NCBI GenBank assembly: GCA_013696945.1
Contig: JACCXQ010000252.1
Span: 1-11,234 of the forward strand
Origin: Chloroflexota bacterium
Lineage (GTDB): Bacteria > Chloroflexota > Limnocylindria > Limnocylindrales > CSP1-4
Direction: 5' to 3'
DNA length: 11,234 nucleotides
In this document: piece by piece, positions 1 through 6,439 of the stretch
Position numbering within the stretch: position 1 is the stretch's first letter
Layout of the letters: every line of letters begins with the position of its first letter
The notes under the pieces: generated by a model
What the model was told of the DNA's origin: nothing
Seen by the model: the letters and a program-made list of their open reading frames with translations, nothing else
The model's database searches: none
Position numbers and translations under genes: made by a program

Positions 1-2
1 GG

Positions 3-122
3 ATGCGACCTGCTCCCGGCTGGTCGGCAGATGCCTGGCGGGCGCTGCTTCGCCGCGTGATCCGCGAGGGGCCGCATGACCCGGGCGAACCCCACGGCCA
101 CCACCACTCCGGAGACGAGTGA
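3..122 (+). CDS. Possible C-terminal end of an unidentified protein with a His-rich tail (partial)
   Basis: One plus-strand frame is open from the left edge to a TGA at 120-122. It would encode about 39 residues ending in HGHHHSGDE after a short amphipathic stretch (WRALLRRVIREG). About three quarters of its codons end in G or C, which is below the clear genes here but compatible with coding. A His-rich tail is common in metal-handling proteins such as transporters, metallochaperones and nickel or zinc proteins, but nothing else identifies the family. It would converge on the ribonuclease gene that ends at 196. From 123 to 195 I see nothing: no hairpin followed by a T-run. It may equally be non-coding sequence, so this is a weak call. 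Confidence 0.3.
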   Translation: MRPAPGWSADAWRALLRRVIREGPHDPGEPHGHHHSGDE

Positions 123-195
123 CCGCCACTCGCCGCAGCCCGCCTCCCTCACCCGACACGTCGCCGCCACCCGACCCCCCTGCGTCGACCCAGCC

Positions 196-1707
196 CTAGT
201 CGAGCTCCACGACCTCCTGCCAGTCCGGCCGATACGGTTCGAGCCCGAGATCGCGCACCTTCGGTTCCAACGCCAGCTGGGCCTCGGGGTCGCCGTGGAC
301 CAGGAAGACGCGGCGCGGTTTGCGCGCCGCCCCGGCGAAGTGCCGAAGCCAGTCGAGAAGCTCGCTTTCATCCGCATGCGCGCTGAATCCGCTGATCGAG
401 CGGACCTGGCAACGGACCTGGCGCGTGGCGCCATCGAGGCGGATCTCCGTGGCACCGGCCTGAAGATGCGCCCCGAGCGTGCCCTCACCCTGGTAGCCCA
501 CGAACAGCAACAGCGCGGCCGGGTCATCGATGAGGTCGCGCAGGTGGTGCACGATCCGTCCGCCGGTGAGCATCCCGCTCGCCGACACGATCATCATCGG
601 CCGAGGCGCCGTTCGGATGGCCTTTGACTGCGACGCATCATTGGTGAACGTGGCGCCGGGGTAGTCGAGCGGGGTCTCGCCGCGCTGGAGCAGCTCGTAT
701 GTCTCGTCGTCGTAGTAGCCCTGGTAGCGGCGATAGACCTCGCTTGCGGCGCTCGCCATCGGCGAGTCGAGGTAGAGCGGCACATGAGGGATCCGTCCGG
801 CCGAGAGCAGTCGATCGAGCTCCCAGACGATCTCCTGCGTGCGCCCGATGGCGAACGCGGGCACGAGAAGGACGCCGCTGTGCTCCGCCACGGCGTTGAC
901 CGCCTCGGCCAGGAGGCGGATGGCCTCTTCGGTCGGATCGTGCTCCCGTCCGCCGTAGGTCGACTCGACGAGGACGTAGTCGGCGCCGTCCATGATGGCT
1001 GTGGGATCGCGCAGGATGGGCGTGTTCGGCCGGCCCACGTCGCCGGAGAAGCAGATCCGTCGGCTGGTGCCATCGGCATCCTCGGCATCGACGACGATGA
1101 TGGCCGAGCCCAGGATGTGCCCTGCGTCGCGGAAGGTCGCCGTGATGCCGGGCGCGACGGTCACCGGCGTGTCGTAGTCGGTGGGCCGGAAGAAACGGAC
1201 GGCGGCCTCGGCGTCGACCACCGTGTACAGCGGCTCCTCGATCTCCGTCTCGAGGACCGGCGGCTGTGCGCGCAGGTCGGCCTCGGCGTGGCGAGGGATC
1301 GGCGGCTCGCTCGGCGGCAGCGCGGTCTGTCCTGCGCTCTCCGCCGCCCGTCGCGCCTGCCGCTCGGCGCGCTGCTGGCGCGACCGCGTCTGCTCGGCCT
1401 GGACCTTCCCGCTGTCGAGGAGGACGAGCCGCGCCAGCTCCGCGGTCGCCTTGGTCATGTGGACGTCGCCGCTGAACCCCTCGCGGACCACGAGCGGCAG
1501 CAGTCCGCAATGGTCCAGGTGCGCATGTGTCAGGAGGATCGCGTCGATCGACGAGGGGTCGTAGACGAGCGGTATCCGGTTGCGCGCCGCCTCGTTCGGG
1601 GACCCCTGGAACAGGCCACAGTCGACGATCACGCGTGCGCGGTCGGTGGTGAGCAGGAACTGCGAGCCGGTTACCGTGGTCGCGCCGCCCAGGAACTGGA
1701 GTCTCAC
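196..1707 (-). CDS. Beta-CASP metallo-beta-lactamase ribonuclease (CPSF73/TTHA0252-like)
   Basis: The protein has 503 residues and is probably a cytoplasmic zinc-dependent RNA endo/exonuclease. The metallo-beta-lactamase signature HAHLDH lies at residues 61-66. A further metal ligand sits in AGHILGSA (His197) and the bridging Asp in SGDVG (Asp223). The beta-CASP motifs follow: Glu248 in VLVEST, the TGGRIVHH histidines near 387-388, and SGFSAHADE with His444. The RMMBL-type C-terminus contains LVHGDPEAQ (His471). The order and residues match CPSF73-like bacterial RNases, which are usually about 430-470 residues. The excess here is a charged, Arg/Glu/Pro-rich stretch at about residues 101-160. 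The start is GTG at 1707, preceded by AGGTGG at a spacing of about 5; no in-frame ATG is better placed. The gene is divergent from fabI across only 50 bp, so the two promoters must be compact or overlapping. Family is certain; substrate is unknown. Confidence 0.93.
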   Translation of the reverse strand: MRLQFLGGATTVTGSQFLLTTDRARVIVDCGLFQGSPNEAARNRIPLVYDPSSIDAILLTHAHLDHCGLLPLVVREGFSGDVHMTKATAELARLVLLDSGKVQAEQTRSRQQRAERQARRAAESAGQTALPPSEPPIPRHAEADLRAQPPVLETEIEEPLYTVVDAEAAVRFFRPTDYDTPVTVAPGITATFRDAGHILGSAIIVVDAEDADGTSRRICFSGDVGRPNTPILRDPTAIMDGADYVLVESTYGGREHDPTEEAIRLLAEAVNAVAEHSGVLLVPAFAIGRTQEIVWELDRLLSAGRIPHVPLYLDSPMASAASEVYRRYQGYYDDETYELLQRGETPLDYPGATFTNDASQSKAIRTAPRPMMIVSASGMLTGGRIVHHLRDLIDDPAALLLFVGYQGEGTLGAHLQAGATEIRLDGATRQVRCQVRSISGFSAHADESELLDWLRHFAGAARKPRRVFLVHGDPEAQLALEPKVRDLGLEPYRPDWQEVVELD

Positions 1708-1743
1708 GCGTCCACCTGCATCGGGTGCATCCTATCGGGACAC

Positions 1744-1751
1744 GGAGGTGG
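1744..1751 (+). promoter_or_regulatory. Ribosome binding site that fixes the fabI start
   Basis: GGAGGTGG ends directly against the ATG at 1752, but lies 6 nt before the ATG at 1758. Only the latter spacing is workable. The resulting N-terminus ([13 protein letters not shown]) is also where FabI proteins normally begin, so the ATGs at 1725 and 1752 are rejected as starts. Confidence 0.7.
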
Positions 1752-1757
1752 ATGCTG

Positions 1758-2537
1758 ATGGGCTTGCTCGACGGCCGCAAGGCGCTGATCTTCGGCGTGG
1801 CCAATGACCACTCGATCGCCTGGGGCATCGCCCGGGCGCTGCACGCCGAAGGGGCGATGCTCGGCTTCAGCTCGGTCGAGAGTCTGGTCGACCGGCGGGT
1901 GCGGCCGCTGGCGCAAAGCATCGGCGCCGACTTCGTCGAGCCGTGCGACGTGCAGGACGACGCCCAGATCGAGCGTGTCTTCGAGCGCTGGCGCGAGCAG
2001 CATGGCACGCTCGACATCCTTGTCCACGCGCTGGCATACGCTAGGCGGGAGGATCTCGAAGGCGCCTTCGTCGACACGTCGCGCGAGGGGTTCGCGGTCG
2101 CCCTCGACGTGAGCGCCTACTCCCTGGTCGCCCTGACCCGGCATAGCCTCCCGCTCCTATCCTCCAAGGCGAGCATCCTCACGCTGACCTACTACGGCGC
2201 CGAGAAGGTCGTCGCGAACTACAACGTGATGGGCGTTGCCAAGGCCGCCCTGGAAGCGTCAGTGCGCTACCTGGCGGCCGACCTGGGTCCGCGCGGCGTC
2301 CGCGTCAACGCCATCAGCGCGGGTCCGATCCGGACGCTCGCCGCGTCGGGTGTCAGCGGCTTCAAGACGATGTACGGGAAGTTCCGCGATGTCGCGCCTC
2401 TTCGCCGCAACATCGCGATCGAGGACGTCGGGTCGGCGGCCGTCTTCCTGGTGAGTGACCTCTCCGCTGCGATCACCGGCGAGGTCATGTACGTCGACGC
2501 CGGCTTCAACGTCCTGGGCGTGCCGACCGACGAGTAG
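1758..2537 (+). CDS. fabI: Enoyl-[acyl-carrier-protein] reductase, NADH-type (FabI)
   Basis: The enzyme reduces the trans-2-enoyl-ACP double bond with NAD(P)H, the last step of each FAS II elongation cycle, in the cytoplasm. From the ATG at 1758 the protein has 259 residues, the usual FabI length. It is a short-chain dehydrogenase-type Rossmann protein. The FabI-specific dinucleotide motif is visible at 13-23 ([11 protein letters not shown]), and the catalytic Tyr-x6-Lys is Tyr155/Lys162 inside NYNVMGVAK. The second conserved tyrosine lies at 145-146, and the substrate-loop signature [12 protein letters not shown] spans about 187-198. All catalytic residues are intact. No other fab gene is nearby, so it appears to be a solitary transcription unit. 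It is divergent from the ribonuclease gene and ends 12 bp from the convergent exonuclease gene. The triclosan/isoniazid target type is a family property and was not tested here. Confidence 0.96.
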   Translation: MGLLDGRKALIFGVANDHSIAWGIARALHAEGAMLGFSSVESLVDRRVRPLAQSIGADFVEPCDVQDDAQIERVFERWREQHGTLDILVHALAYARREDLEGAFVDTSREGFAVALDVSAYSLVALTRHSLPLLSSKASILTLTYYGAEKVVANYNVMGVAKAALEASVRYLAADLGPRGVRVNAISAGPIRTLAASGVSGFKTMYGKFRDVAPLRRNIAIEDVGSAAVFLVSDLSAAITGEVMYVDAGFNVLGVPTDE

Positions 2538-2541
2538 CGAC

Positions 2542-2558
2542 GGGCCGGCTCACGGCCC
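2542..2558. terminator. GC hairpin between convergent genes (possible bidirectional terminator)
   Basis: GGGCCG and CGGCCC form a perfect 6-bp stem around the 5-nt loop GCTCA, between the fabI stop and the exonuclease stop and overlapping the latter. There is no T-run on either side, so it is not a textbook intrinsic terminator. Its position between converging genes suggests a transcript-end role. Confidence 0.35.
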
Positions 2559-3098
2559 CCGCCACCCCAGAAGCAGCTGCGCCAGCTCCGCCTGCGCCTG
2601 GGCGTCGTCGAGCGCGTTGTGCGTCACTCGGCGCTCCGTGGGGTAGCGCTCGAGCACCCACCGCTTGCCGGTTTCCTCCCATCGCTGTACCCCGTCGCGG
2701 CCCATGTAGACCGACTTGAGGTCGAGGGCGGAGATACCGAACGGGTTCCGACCGAGGTAGCGATGGAGATAGTCGGCCACGAACATCCAGTCGAACGGGG
2801 CATTGAAGCCGACGAAGATCGGCCTGCCTCCGTCGGCCACCTGGTCCAGCCACGCCGCCAGCGATGCCATCGCATCGGCCGGCGCCACGGCCCTCGTCGC
2901 GAGGACGGCGCGCGTGAGGCCGTGGATCCGCTCCGTCGCAGGGTCCCACTCGCGGTCCGCCAGCGGCTGTATCTCACGGTAGAAGGCGACGTCCGGATCA
3001 GCCACGAGGCAGGCGCCGATGGCGATCATGCTGCCCGTGCCCGGCGTCGGTCCCGAGGCCTCGATATCGACGCTGATGAACTTCTCGTTGGTCGGCAC
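2550..3098 (-). CDS. DEDDh 3'-5' exonuclease (DnaQ/RNase T superfamily)
   Basis: This 182-residue single-domain nuclease should remove nucleotides from 3' ends using two metal ions. All five DEDDh residues are visible: Asp11 and Glu13 in SVDIEASG, Asp103 in FNAPFDWMF, and His160 with Asp165 in THNALDDAQA. Its size is that of a bare catalytic domain, with no polymerase, GIY-YIG or helicase fusion. Whether the target is DNA (proofreading or repair) or RNA (maturation) cannot be told from sequence. The start is GTG at 3098; the only Shine-Dalgarno-like element, TGAGG, lies about 13 nt upstream, so initiation may be weak. The nearby ATG at 3103 is out of frame. The secreted-peptide gene lies 63 bp upstream on the same strand, so both may share a transcript. 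Confidence 0.9.
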   Translation of the reverse strand: MPTNEKFISVDIEASGPTPGTGSMIAIGACLVADPDVAFYREIQPLADREWDPATERIHGLTRAVLATRAVAPADAMASLAAWLDQVADGGRPIFVGFNAPFDWMFVADYLHRYLGRNPFGISALDLKSVYMGRDGVQRWEETGKRWVLERYPTERRVTHNALDDAQAQAELAQLLLGWRGP

Positions 3099-3122
3099 GC
3101 CATCAATCGTGCCTCAGACGTG

Positions 3123-3138
3123 GGCCGGCCGTCCGGCC
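3123..3138 (-). other. GC hairpin between the peptide gene and the exonuclease gene
   Basis: GGCCGG and CCGGCC flank a 4-nt loop, giving a perfect 6-bp stem in the 63-bp gap. No T-run follows on the minus strand. It may attenuate or stabilise a joint transcript, or mean nothing in GC-rich DNA. Confidence 0.25.
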
Positions 3139-3161
3139 GAGCGGTCAGATGACGCGGGCGG

Positions 3162-3326
3162 TCACCTGGGCCACGGCATCGTCGAGAGATCATCCACGGT
3201 CGCTCCGGCCCGCGAGTCATCGAGGAGACCCTCAGCGAAGACCGGCGTCCCGGCCTGGAAGGCCAGCGACACGACGACGAGTGCGGCGAGGAGCAGGGCT
3301 CGCGCGCGACCCCGAAGGTTGCGCAT
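3162..3326 (-). CDS. Small secreted peptide precursor (54 residues), candidate signalling peptide
   Basis: No family is recognised. The ATG at 3326 is preceded by AAGGAG with a 6-nt spacer, one of the best Shine-Dalgarno sites in the window. The precursor begins with a basic n-region (MRNLRGRAR), then a 14-residue hydrophobic core (ALLLAALVVVSLAF), then a c-region ending PVFA before Glu-Gly. This is a typical Sec signal peptide with a likely signal peptidase I site after residue 31. The exported part is about 23 residues, acidic at first (EGLLDDSRAG) and ending LSTMPWPR. There is no lipobox Cys, Gly-Gly leader or Cys pair. Codons mostly end in G or C, like the real genes. The longer frame from 3392 overlaps this gene's own -10 and is rejected. 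It is divergent from an HTH/TPR regulator, an arrangement known from pheromone-receptor pairs. A signalling role is inference; it could be an ordinary small exported protein. Confidence 0.6.
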   Translation of the reverse strand: MRNLRGRARALLLAALVVVSLAFQAGTPVFAEGLLDDSRAGATVDDLSTMPWPR

Positions 3327-3332
3327 TTCGAA

Positions 3333-3338
3333 CTCCTT
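3333..3338 (-). promoter_or_regulatory. Strong ribosome binding site of the peptide gene
   Basis: Read on the minus strand, AAGGAG is followed by TTCGAA and then the ATG at 3326. This spacing selects the 54-codon frame over the longer one. Confidence 0.65.
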
Positions 3339-3390
3339 GATTGCGCGGCTTTGTGACTGGGGTAACGGACGGGGTGCCAGCGCAGGGCTC

Positions 3391-3420
3391 ATCGTACGCT
3401 ACGCACCACCGCACAGTCAA
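3391..3420 (-). promoter_or_regulatory. Sigma70-like promoter of the peptide gene
   Basis: On the minus strand, TTGACT (3420-3415) is separated by 18 bp from TACGAT (3396-3391), matching the -35 in five of six and the -10 in four of six positions. Transcription would start near 3384, giving a leader of about 58 nt. The -35 is itself one of the TTGAC boxes of the array, so a box-binding regulator could compete with or contact RNA polymerase here. Confidence 0.5.
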
Positions 3421-3509
3421 GCATTCGTTGACGTGGTGTCGTTGACGTAGGATGCGGATGGACTTGACTCCTGTTGACCGCTGGCACCACGGTGGCACTA
3501 TCGGGTCAA
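3416..3509. repeat. Array of six TTGAC/GTCAA boxes in the divergent promoter region
   Basis: TTGAC occurs on the plus strand at 3428-3432, 3442-3446, 3464-3468 and 3474-3478, and its complement GTCAA at 3416-3420 and 3505-3509. Two copies extend to the direct repeat CGTTGACGT (3426-3434 and 3440-3448, a 14-bp period). The first reverse copy pairs with the first forward copy as an inverted repeat with a 7-bp centre. Several copies could be sigma70 -35 elements, but six within 95 bp of GC-rich DNA is far above chance. The array lies between the peptide and regulator genes, so operator sites for the HTH regulator are the natural reading. This is not demonstrated. Confidence 0.5.
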
Positions 3510-3524
3510 AGATGGCATGACCAG

Positions 3525-3533
3525 GTGTACACT
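3525..3533 (+). promoter_or_regulatory. Palindrome and possible leaderless -10 element of the regulator gene
   Basis: GTGTACAC (3525-3532) is a perfect 8-bp palindrome. TACACT (3528-3533) inside it fits the TANNNT -10 form and ends 8 nt before the ATG at 3542. No Shine-Dalgarno sequence lies at normal spacing, so a leaderless transcript starting at or near the ATG is plausible. An alternative promoter is TTGACC (3474-3479), a 16-bp spacer and the weak -10 CACTAT (3496-3501). Confidence 0.35.
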
Positions 3534-3541
3534 CCGCGGTC

Positions 3542-4915
3542 ATGAAGACCCTGACTCGACGACGCATCGTGGTGGACGACAGCGCCCTCGCGGCCCGGAT
3601 CGGGATGCGTCTGCGAGAGGCGCGGACCCGGGCCGGCCTGACGCAGCAGAAGCTGGCGGAGGGCCGCTACACGAAGGCCTACGTGAGCGCGCTCGAGAAG
3701 GGGCACGCCAAGCCCTCGATGGCGGCGCTGACCTTCTTCTCCGACCGGCTCGGCTTGCCGCCCAGCCACTTCCTTGGGGACCGCGAGAGTCGGTGGCACC
3801 GGATCGACGCGGATCTCCTGCTCGCATCCGGACGCTGGCAGGAGGCAGCCGATGCCTACGAGTCCGTCCTCGAGACGCAGACCGATCGGGGCCTCCGGGC
3901 AGAGTCGCTCCGGGGGCTGGCCGAGGCCCTCTGCCGCCTGGACCGCGGGTCCGATGCCATCGGGCCGGCTACGGAAGCCGTCGAGGCGTTCGCCCGACTG
4001 GGGCGCGACCGTGACGCCGCCCTGGCGACCTACTGGCTCGCGAACGCGCAGCACCTGGCCGAGAACACGACCGAGGCGCGGGCCCTCCTGAGCGGTCTGC
4101 TCTCACAGCTCCGGGCCCGCACCGACGCGGATCCGGATCTCCGTCTGCGGTCACTGATGGCGCTCTCGACGCTGGATGCTTCCGAGGAGCAGCATCGCTC
4201 GGCGCTCGGCTACCTCGAGGAGGCCCGCGCCATGGCTTCGGACCTCGATGACTGGCGTCGTGCGCTCTTTCTCTCGCTGCTGGCCTACAGCTATACGGAG
4301 ACCGGCGACATGGAAGCCGCGATACGCACGGGCGTCGAGAGCCTGGGTCTCTTCCGGGCCGCGGAGTCGCAGCGGGAGGTCGCGAAGCTCGAGAACAACC
4401 TTGCCCTCGCGTACCTCCGGGTCGGCAACGCAGGGCGAGCGTGGGAGTTCGCCGGCCAGGCCCGCTCGCGATACTCAGCCACCGGCGATCGGCATGCGCT
4501 GGCCCACGTGGCCGAGACCGAGGCACAGATCGCGCTGTCCGATCGTGACGTCAGTCGCGCGCTGAGCCTGGCGGACGAAGCGATCGGGCACGCGGAGGCC
4601 AGCGACAACCACCGCGCCCGCGTGAGCGCGATGCTCACCCGCGCCCGCGCCCATGTCGTCGCGGGAGACCTCGACATCGCCATCGACGCGTATGACCGAA
4701 CGGCGGCCGTCGTTCGGGAGCACGGACCTCGACTGCGGCTTCGTGAGGCCCTCGGCGAGTGGGCTGACGTCCTCGCCTCGCTCGGGCGGCACCAGGAGGC
4801 GTACGCGCTCACCCGCGAGGCGCTCCAGGCATCGATGCCCGACCAGACGGCTCGACCCGCGGCGGCTGGGCAGCGCGTCCTCTCGGACCTTCCCGTCTCC
4901 CTGACCCGCTCCTAG
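3542..4915 (+). CDS. XRE-family HTH transcriptional regulator with C-terminal TPR repeats
   Basis: This is a predicted cytoplasmic DNA-binding regulator of 457 residues. An N-terminal Cro/C1-type helix-turn-helix lies at about 18-78, with the recognition region LTQQKLAEGRYTKAYVSALE followed by the typical GHAKPS. Residues 85-430 consist of repeated helix pairs of TPR type, seen as recurring A-x-x-x-A/L patterns and turns such as LASGRWQEAADAYE, YTETGDMEAAI, YLRVGNAGRAWE and HVVAGDLDIAIDAYD; I estimate eight or nine repeats. There is no transmembrane segment or enzymatic domain. The HTH+TPR design is that of RRNPP peptide receptors (PlcR, Rgg, NprR), but it is also widespread in GC-rich bacteria without a known ligand. 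The gene is divergent from a small secreted-peptide gene and is followed after 9 bp or 192 bp by the GGDEF/EAL gene, depending on that gene's start. The start at 3542 lacks a Shine-Dalgarno sequence. Confidence 0.88.
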   Translation: MKTLTRRRIVVDDSALAARIGMRLREARTRAGLTQQKLAEGRYTKAYVSALEKGHAKPSMAALTFFSDRLGLPPSHFLGDRESRWHRIDADLLLASGRWQEAADAYESVLETQTDRGLRAESLRGLAEALCRLDRGSDAIGPATEAVEAFARLGRDRDAALATYWLANAQHLAENTTEARALLSGLLSQLRARTDADPDLRLRSLMALSTLDASEEQHRSALGYLEEARAMASDLDDWRRALFLSLLAYSYTETGDMEAAIRTGVESLGLFRAAESQREVAKLENNLALAYLRVGNAGRAWEFAGQARSRYSATGDRHALAHVAETEAQIALSDRDVSRALSLADEAIGHAEASDNHRARVSAMLTRARAHVVAGDLDIAIDAYDRTAAVVREHGPRLRLREALGEWADVLASLGRHQEAYALTREALQASMPDQTARPAAAGQRVLSDLPVSLTRS

Positions 4916-4947
4916 GTCCGATCCATGCCCCGTTCTCGAACTTTGTC

Positions 4948-4976
4948 TTCACACGGTCCGGGAAGTCAAGTATTAT
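4948..4976 (+). promoter_or_regulatory. Sigma70-like promoter upstream of the GGDEF/EAL gene
   Basis: TTCACA (4948-4953), a 17-bp spacer and TATTAT (4971-4976) match the consensus in five of six positions at each element, with ideal spacing. It sits in a local AT-rich dip. Transcription would start near 4983, downstream of the ATG at 4925, which argues for the GTG at 5108 as the true start. AGTCAAG (4964-4970) abuts the -10 and repeats a 7-mer from the peptide-gene promoter at 3415-3421. Confidence 0.5.
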
Positions 4977-5009
4977 TCGCCTCCGGCGGCAAGCTCGCGA
5001 CCCGCCGAT

Positions 5010-5053
5010 CGGTCGGGACCCGACACTGGGGAACCGGAGCCCGACCGGGGAAC
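5010..5053 (+). promoter_or_regulatory. Structured segment, possible 5' leader element of the GGDEF/EAL gene
   Basis: CGGTCGGG (5010-5017) is exactly complementary to CCCGACCG (5040-5047), giving an 8-bp stem. The same left arm can instead fold locally, with GTCG (5012-5015) pairing to CGAC (5021-5024), so the two folds exclude each other. CCCGACACTGGGGAAC (5019-5034) is imperfectly repeated as CCCGACCGGGGAAC (5040-5053). I do not recognise a known riboswitch class; the GEMM cyclic-di-GMP core is absent. Confidence 0.3.
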
Positions 5054-5107
5054 GTTCTCGATGGGGTCCGGATCGACCGGAGCGGGAATTGGTCGACTCG
5101 ATGGTCT

Positions 5108-6439
5108 GTGCCGGATGGGATCGACGCGCAGACGGGCCTCCCGGATGCTCGTGCGTTCCGGACGGCGGTGCAGGCCGCAGTCGATGGGGCCGGGCGCGGC
5201 GGGCCGAGGCCCGCCGTCATGGTCGTAGATCTCGACAGGTTAGGACCACTCCGACTAAGCCTTGGCCCTGCGGCCGGCGACGAGCTACTGGGAGCCGTCG
5301 CCGGCCGCCTTGCGGCCACGGTCCGCCGGCCCGATCTTCTTGCGCGGCTTCGGCCCGGTGCCTTCGCGCTCCTGCTGCGTGAGACGCCGTCACCACGCGA
5401 GGCGATCCGCCACGCGGACGAGGTTGTCGACGTCCTGCGACGCCCGCTCGTCATCGGCGGCGCGGTCGTCGCGCCCCGTGCCAGTGCGGGACTCGCGTTC
5501 GCTGGGTCGGCCACCGATGCGGTCGGGCTCATCGGCGAGGCGGAACTTGCCGTGGCCCGTGCCAAGGTGGACGGCGGCGACCGGTGGAGCGCGTTCGAGC
5601 CCGCACTTCATGCCGTCGCAGCGGCGCGCGATGGCCTTGCCCGCGAGTTGGATCAGGCGATCGACGCCGGAGCGCTGACCCTCGAGTTCCAGCCGGAGCG
5701 TCGGATCGCGGGTGCACTCGGGCAGGCGGGAACCATCCGCTCGGTCGAGGCGCTCGTACGATGGCGCCACCCGGCGCGCGGCCTCGTCCGCCCGGCCGAC
5801 TTCCTGCCCGTCGCCGAGCAGACCGGGTCCATCGATCGGATCGGCGCGTGGGTCCTCCGGGAGGCAGCCGCCCACGCACGGTCGTGGCAGCTGACCGACC
5901 CGGGCTACGCCAGGCTCAGCGTGGGGGTCAATCTCTCGGCGCGCGAGATCGGCCGTCCCGGGTTGGTCGCCGAGGTCGTCAGCGTGCTCGCCGCAACGGG
6001 GCTCGCACCGGCCACCCTCACGCTCGAGGTCACCATCGCCGCGATCACGCACGACCCGCGGCACGCCGTTGCGACGCTGGCGGCGCTCCGGGCGACCGGT
6101 GTCCGCATCGCGCTCGACGACTTCGCCGGTGATGCGAACACGTTGGGGACCGAGCGGCGAGCGACCGTCGACGTCGTGAAGATCGATCCGAACCTCGTGG
6201 CAGCGGTCGCGTCCGATCGCGGGTCGGAGCGCGCCATCCGGGCCATCGTCCAGGTCGCCCGCGACCGCGGGATCGAGACGGTCGCAGAGGGGGTGGAGAC
6301 GCGAGAGCAGCTTGCGGCTCTTCGCGAGCTCGGTTGCGATCTCGCCCAGGGCTATCTCTTCGGCAAGCCGCTCGGAGCGTCGGGCATCAGCGCAGTGCTG
6401 CGCGCGGAGCGTCGCCGCGGGGACCGCGTGTCGGCCTGA
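5108..6439 (+). CDS. Degenerate GGDEF plus EAL domain protein (cyclic-di-GMP phosphodiesterase or sensor)
   Basis: Numbered from GTG 5108 there are 443 residues. A GGDEF fold spans about 5-165 (DAQTGLPDARAF, VVDLDRL, GDELLGAV). Its active site reads RPGAF (82-86) instead of GGDEF, so diguanylate cyclase activity is not expected. The EAL domain spans about 175-430: Glu214 in VEALVRWRHP, Asn275 in VNLS, Glu307 in TLEVTI, Asp337-Asp338, Lys358 in VKID, Glu394 in AEGVET and Gln414 in AQGYLFG. All metal and catalytic residues are thus kept. Two features are atypical: Ile310 replaces the usual second Glu of the LEITE motif, and loop 6 reads DDFAGDANTLG rather than DDFGTGYSSL. No membrane segment or sensor domain is seen. 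The start is uncertain. ATG 4925 would add 61 residues and sits 9 bp after the regulator, but its first 17 codons mostly end in A or T and cover a promoter; GTG 5108 lacks a Shine-Dalgarno sequence. Confidence 0.85.
   Translation: MPDGIDAQTGLPDARAFRTAVQAAVDGAGRGGPRPAVMVVDLDRLGPLRLSLGPAAGDELLGAVAGRLAATVRRPDLLARLRPGAFALLLRETPSPREAIRHADEVVDVLRRPLVIGGAVVAPRASAGLAFAGSATDAVGLIGEAELAVARAKVDGGDRWSAFEPALHAVAAARDGLARELDQAIDAGALTLEFQPERRIAGALGQAGTIRSVEALVRWRHPARGLVRPADFLPVAEQTGSIDRIGAWVLREAAAHARSWQLTDPGYARLSVGVNLSAREIGRPGLVAEVVSVLAATGLAPATLTLEVTIAAITHDPRHAVATLAALRATGVRIALDDFAGDANTLGTERRATVDVVKIDPNLVAAVASDRGSERAIRAIVQVARDRGIETVAEGVETREQLAALRELGCDLAQGYLFGKPLGASGISAVLRAERRRGDRVSA

Noticed and set aside
76..627. 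Plus-strand frame of 183 codons entering the ribonuclease gene
   Set aside because: Most of it is antisense to the ribonuclease C-terminus, and the composition is that of a shadow frame.
784..1758. Plus-strand frame of 324 codons opposite the ribonuclease gene
   Set aside because: It is antisense to a well-supported gene and has no recognisable domain.
638..2077. Long minus-strand frame of 479 codons across the ribonuclease and fabI genes
   Set aside because: It overlaps two genes with complete catalytic motifs, and its product is Arg/Pro/Ala-rich without any family pattern, as expected for an antisense or out-of-frame reading of GC-rich coding DNA.
3162..3392. 76-codon version of the secreted-peptide gene starting at 3392
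   Set aside because: The extra 22 residues overlap the -10 element and would bury the signal peptide inside the chain. The AAGGAG site points to the ATG at 3326.
4977..5107. Cyclic-di-GMP (GEMM) or ydaO-type riboswitch before the GGDEF/EAL gene
   Set aside because: The GEMM core GGCAAACC and the conserved ydaO segments could not be found. Only general folding potential is supported.
5390..6064. 224-codon minus-strand frame opposite the GGDEF/EAL gene
   Set aside because: It is antisense to the EAL domain, whose motifs are continuous on the plus strand.
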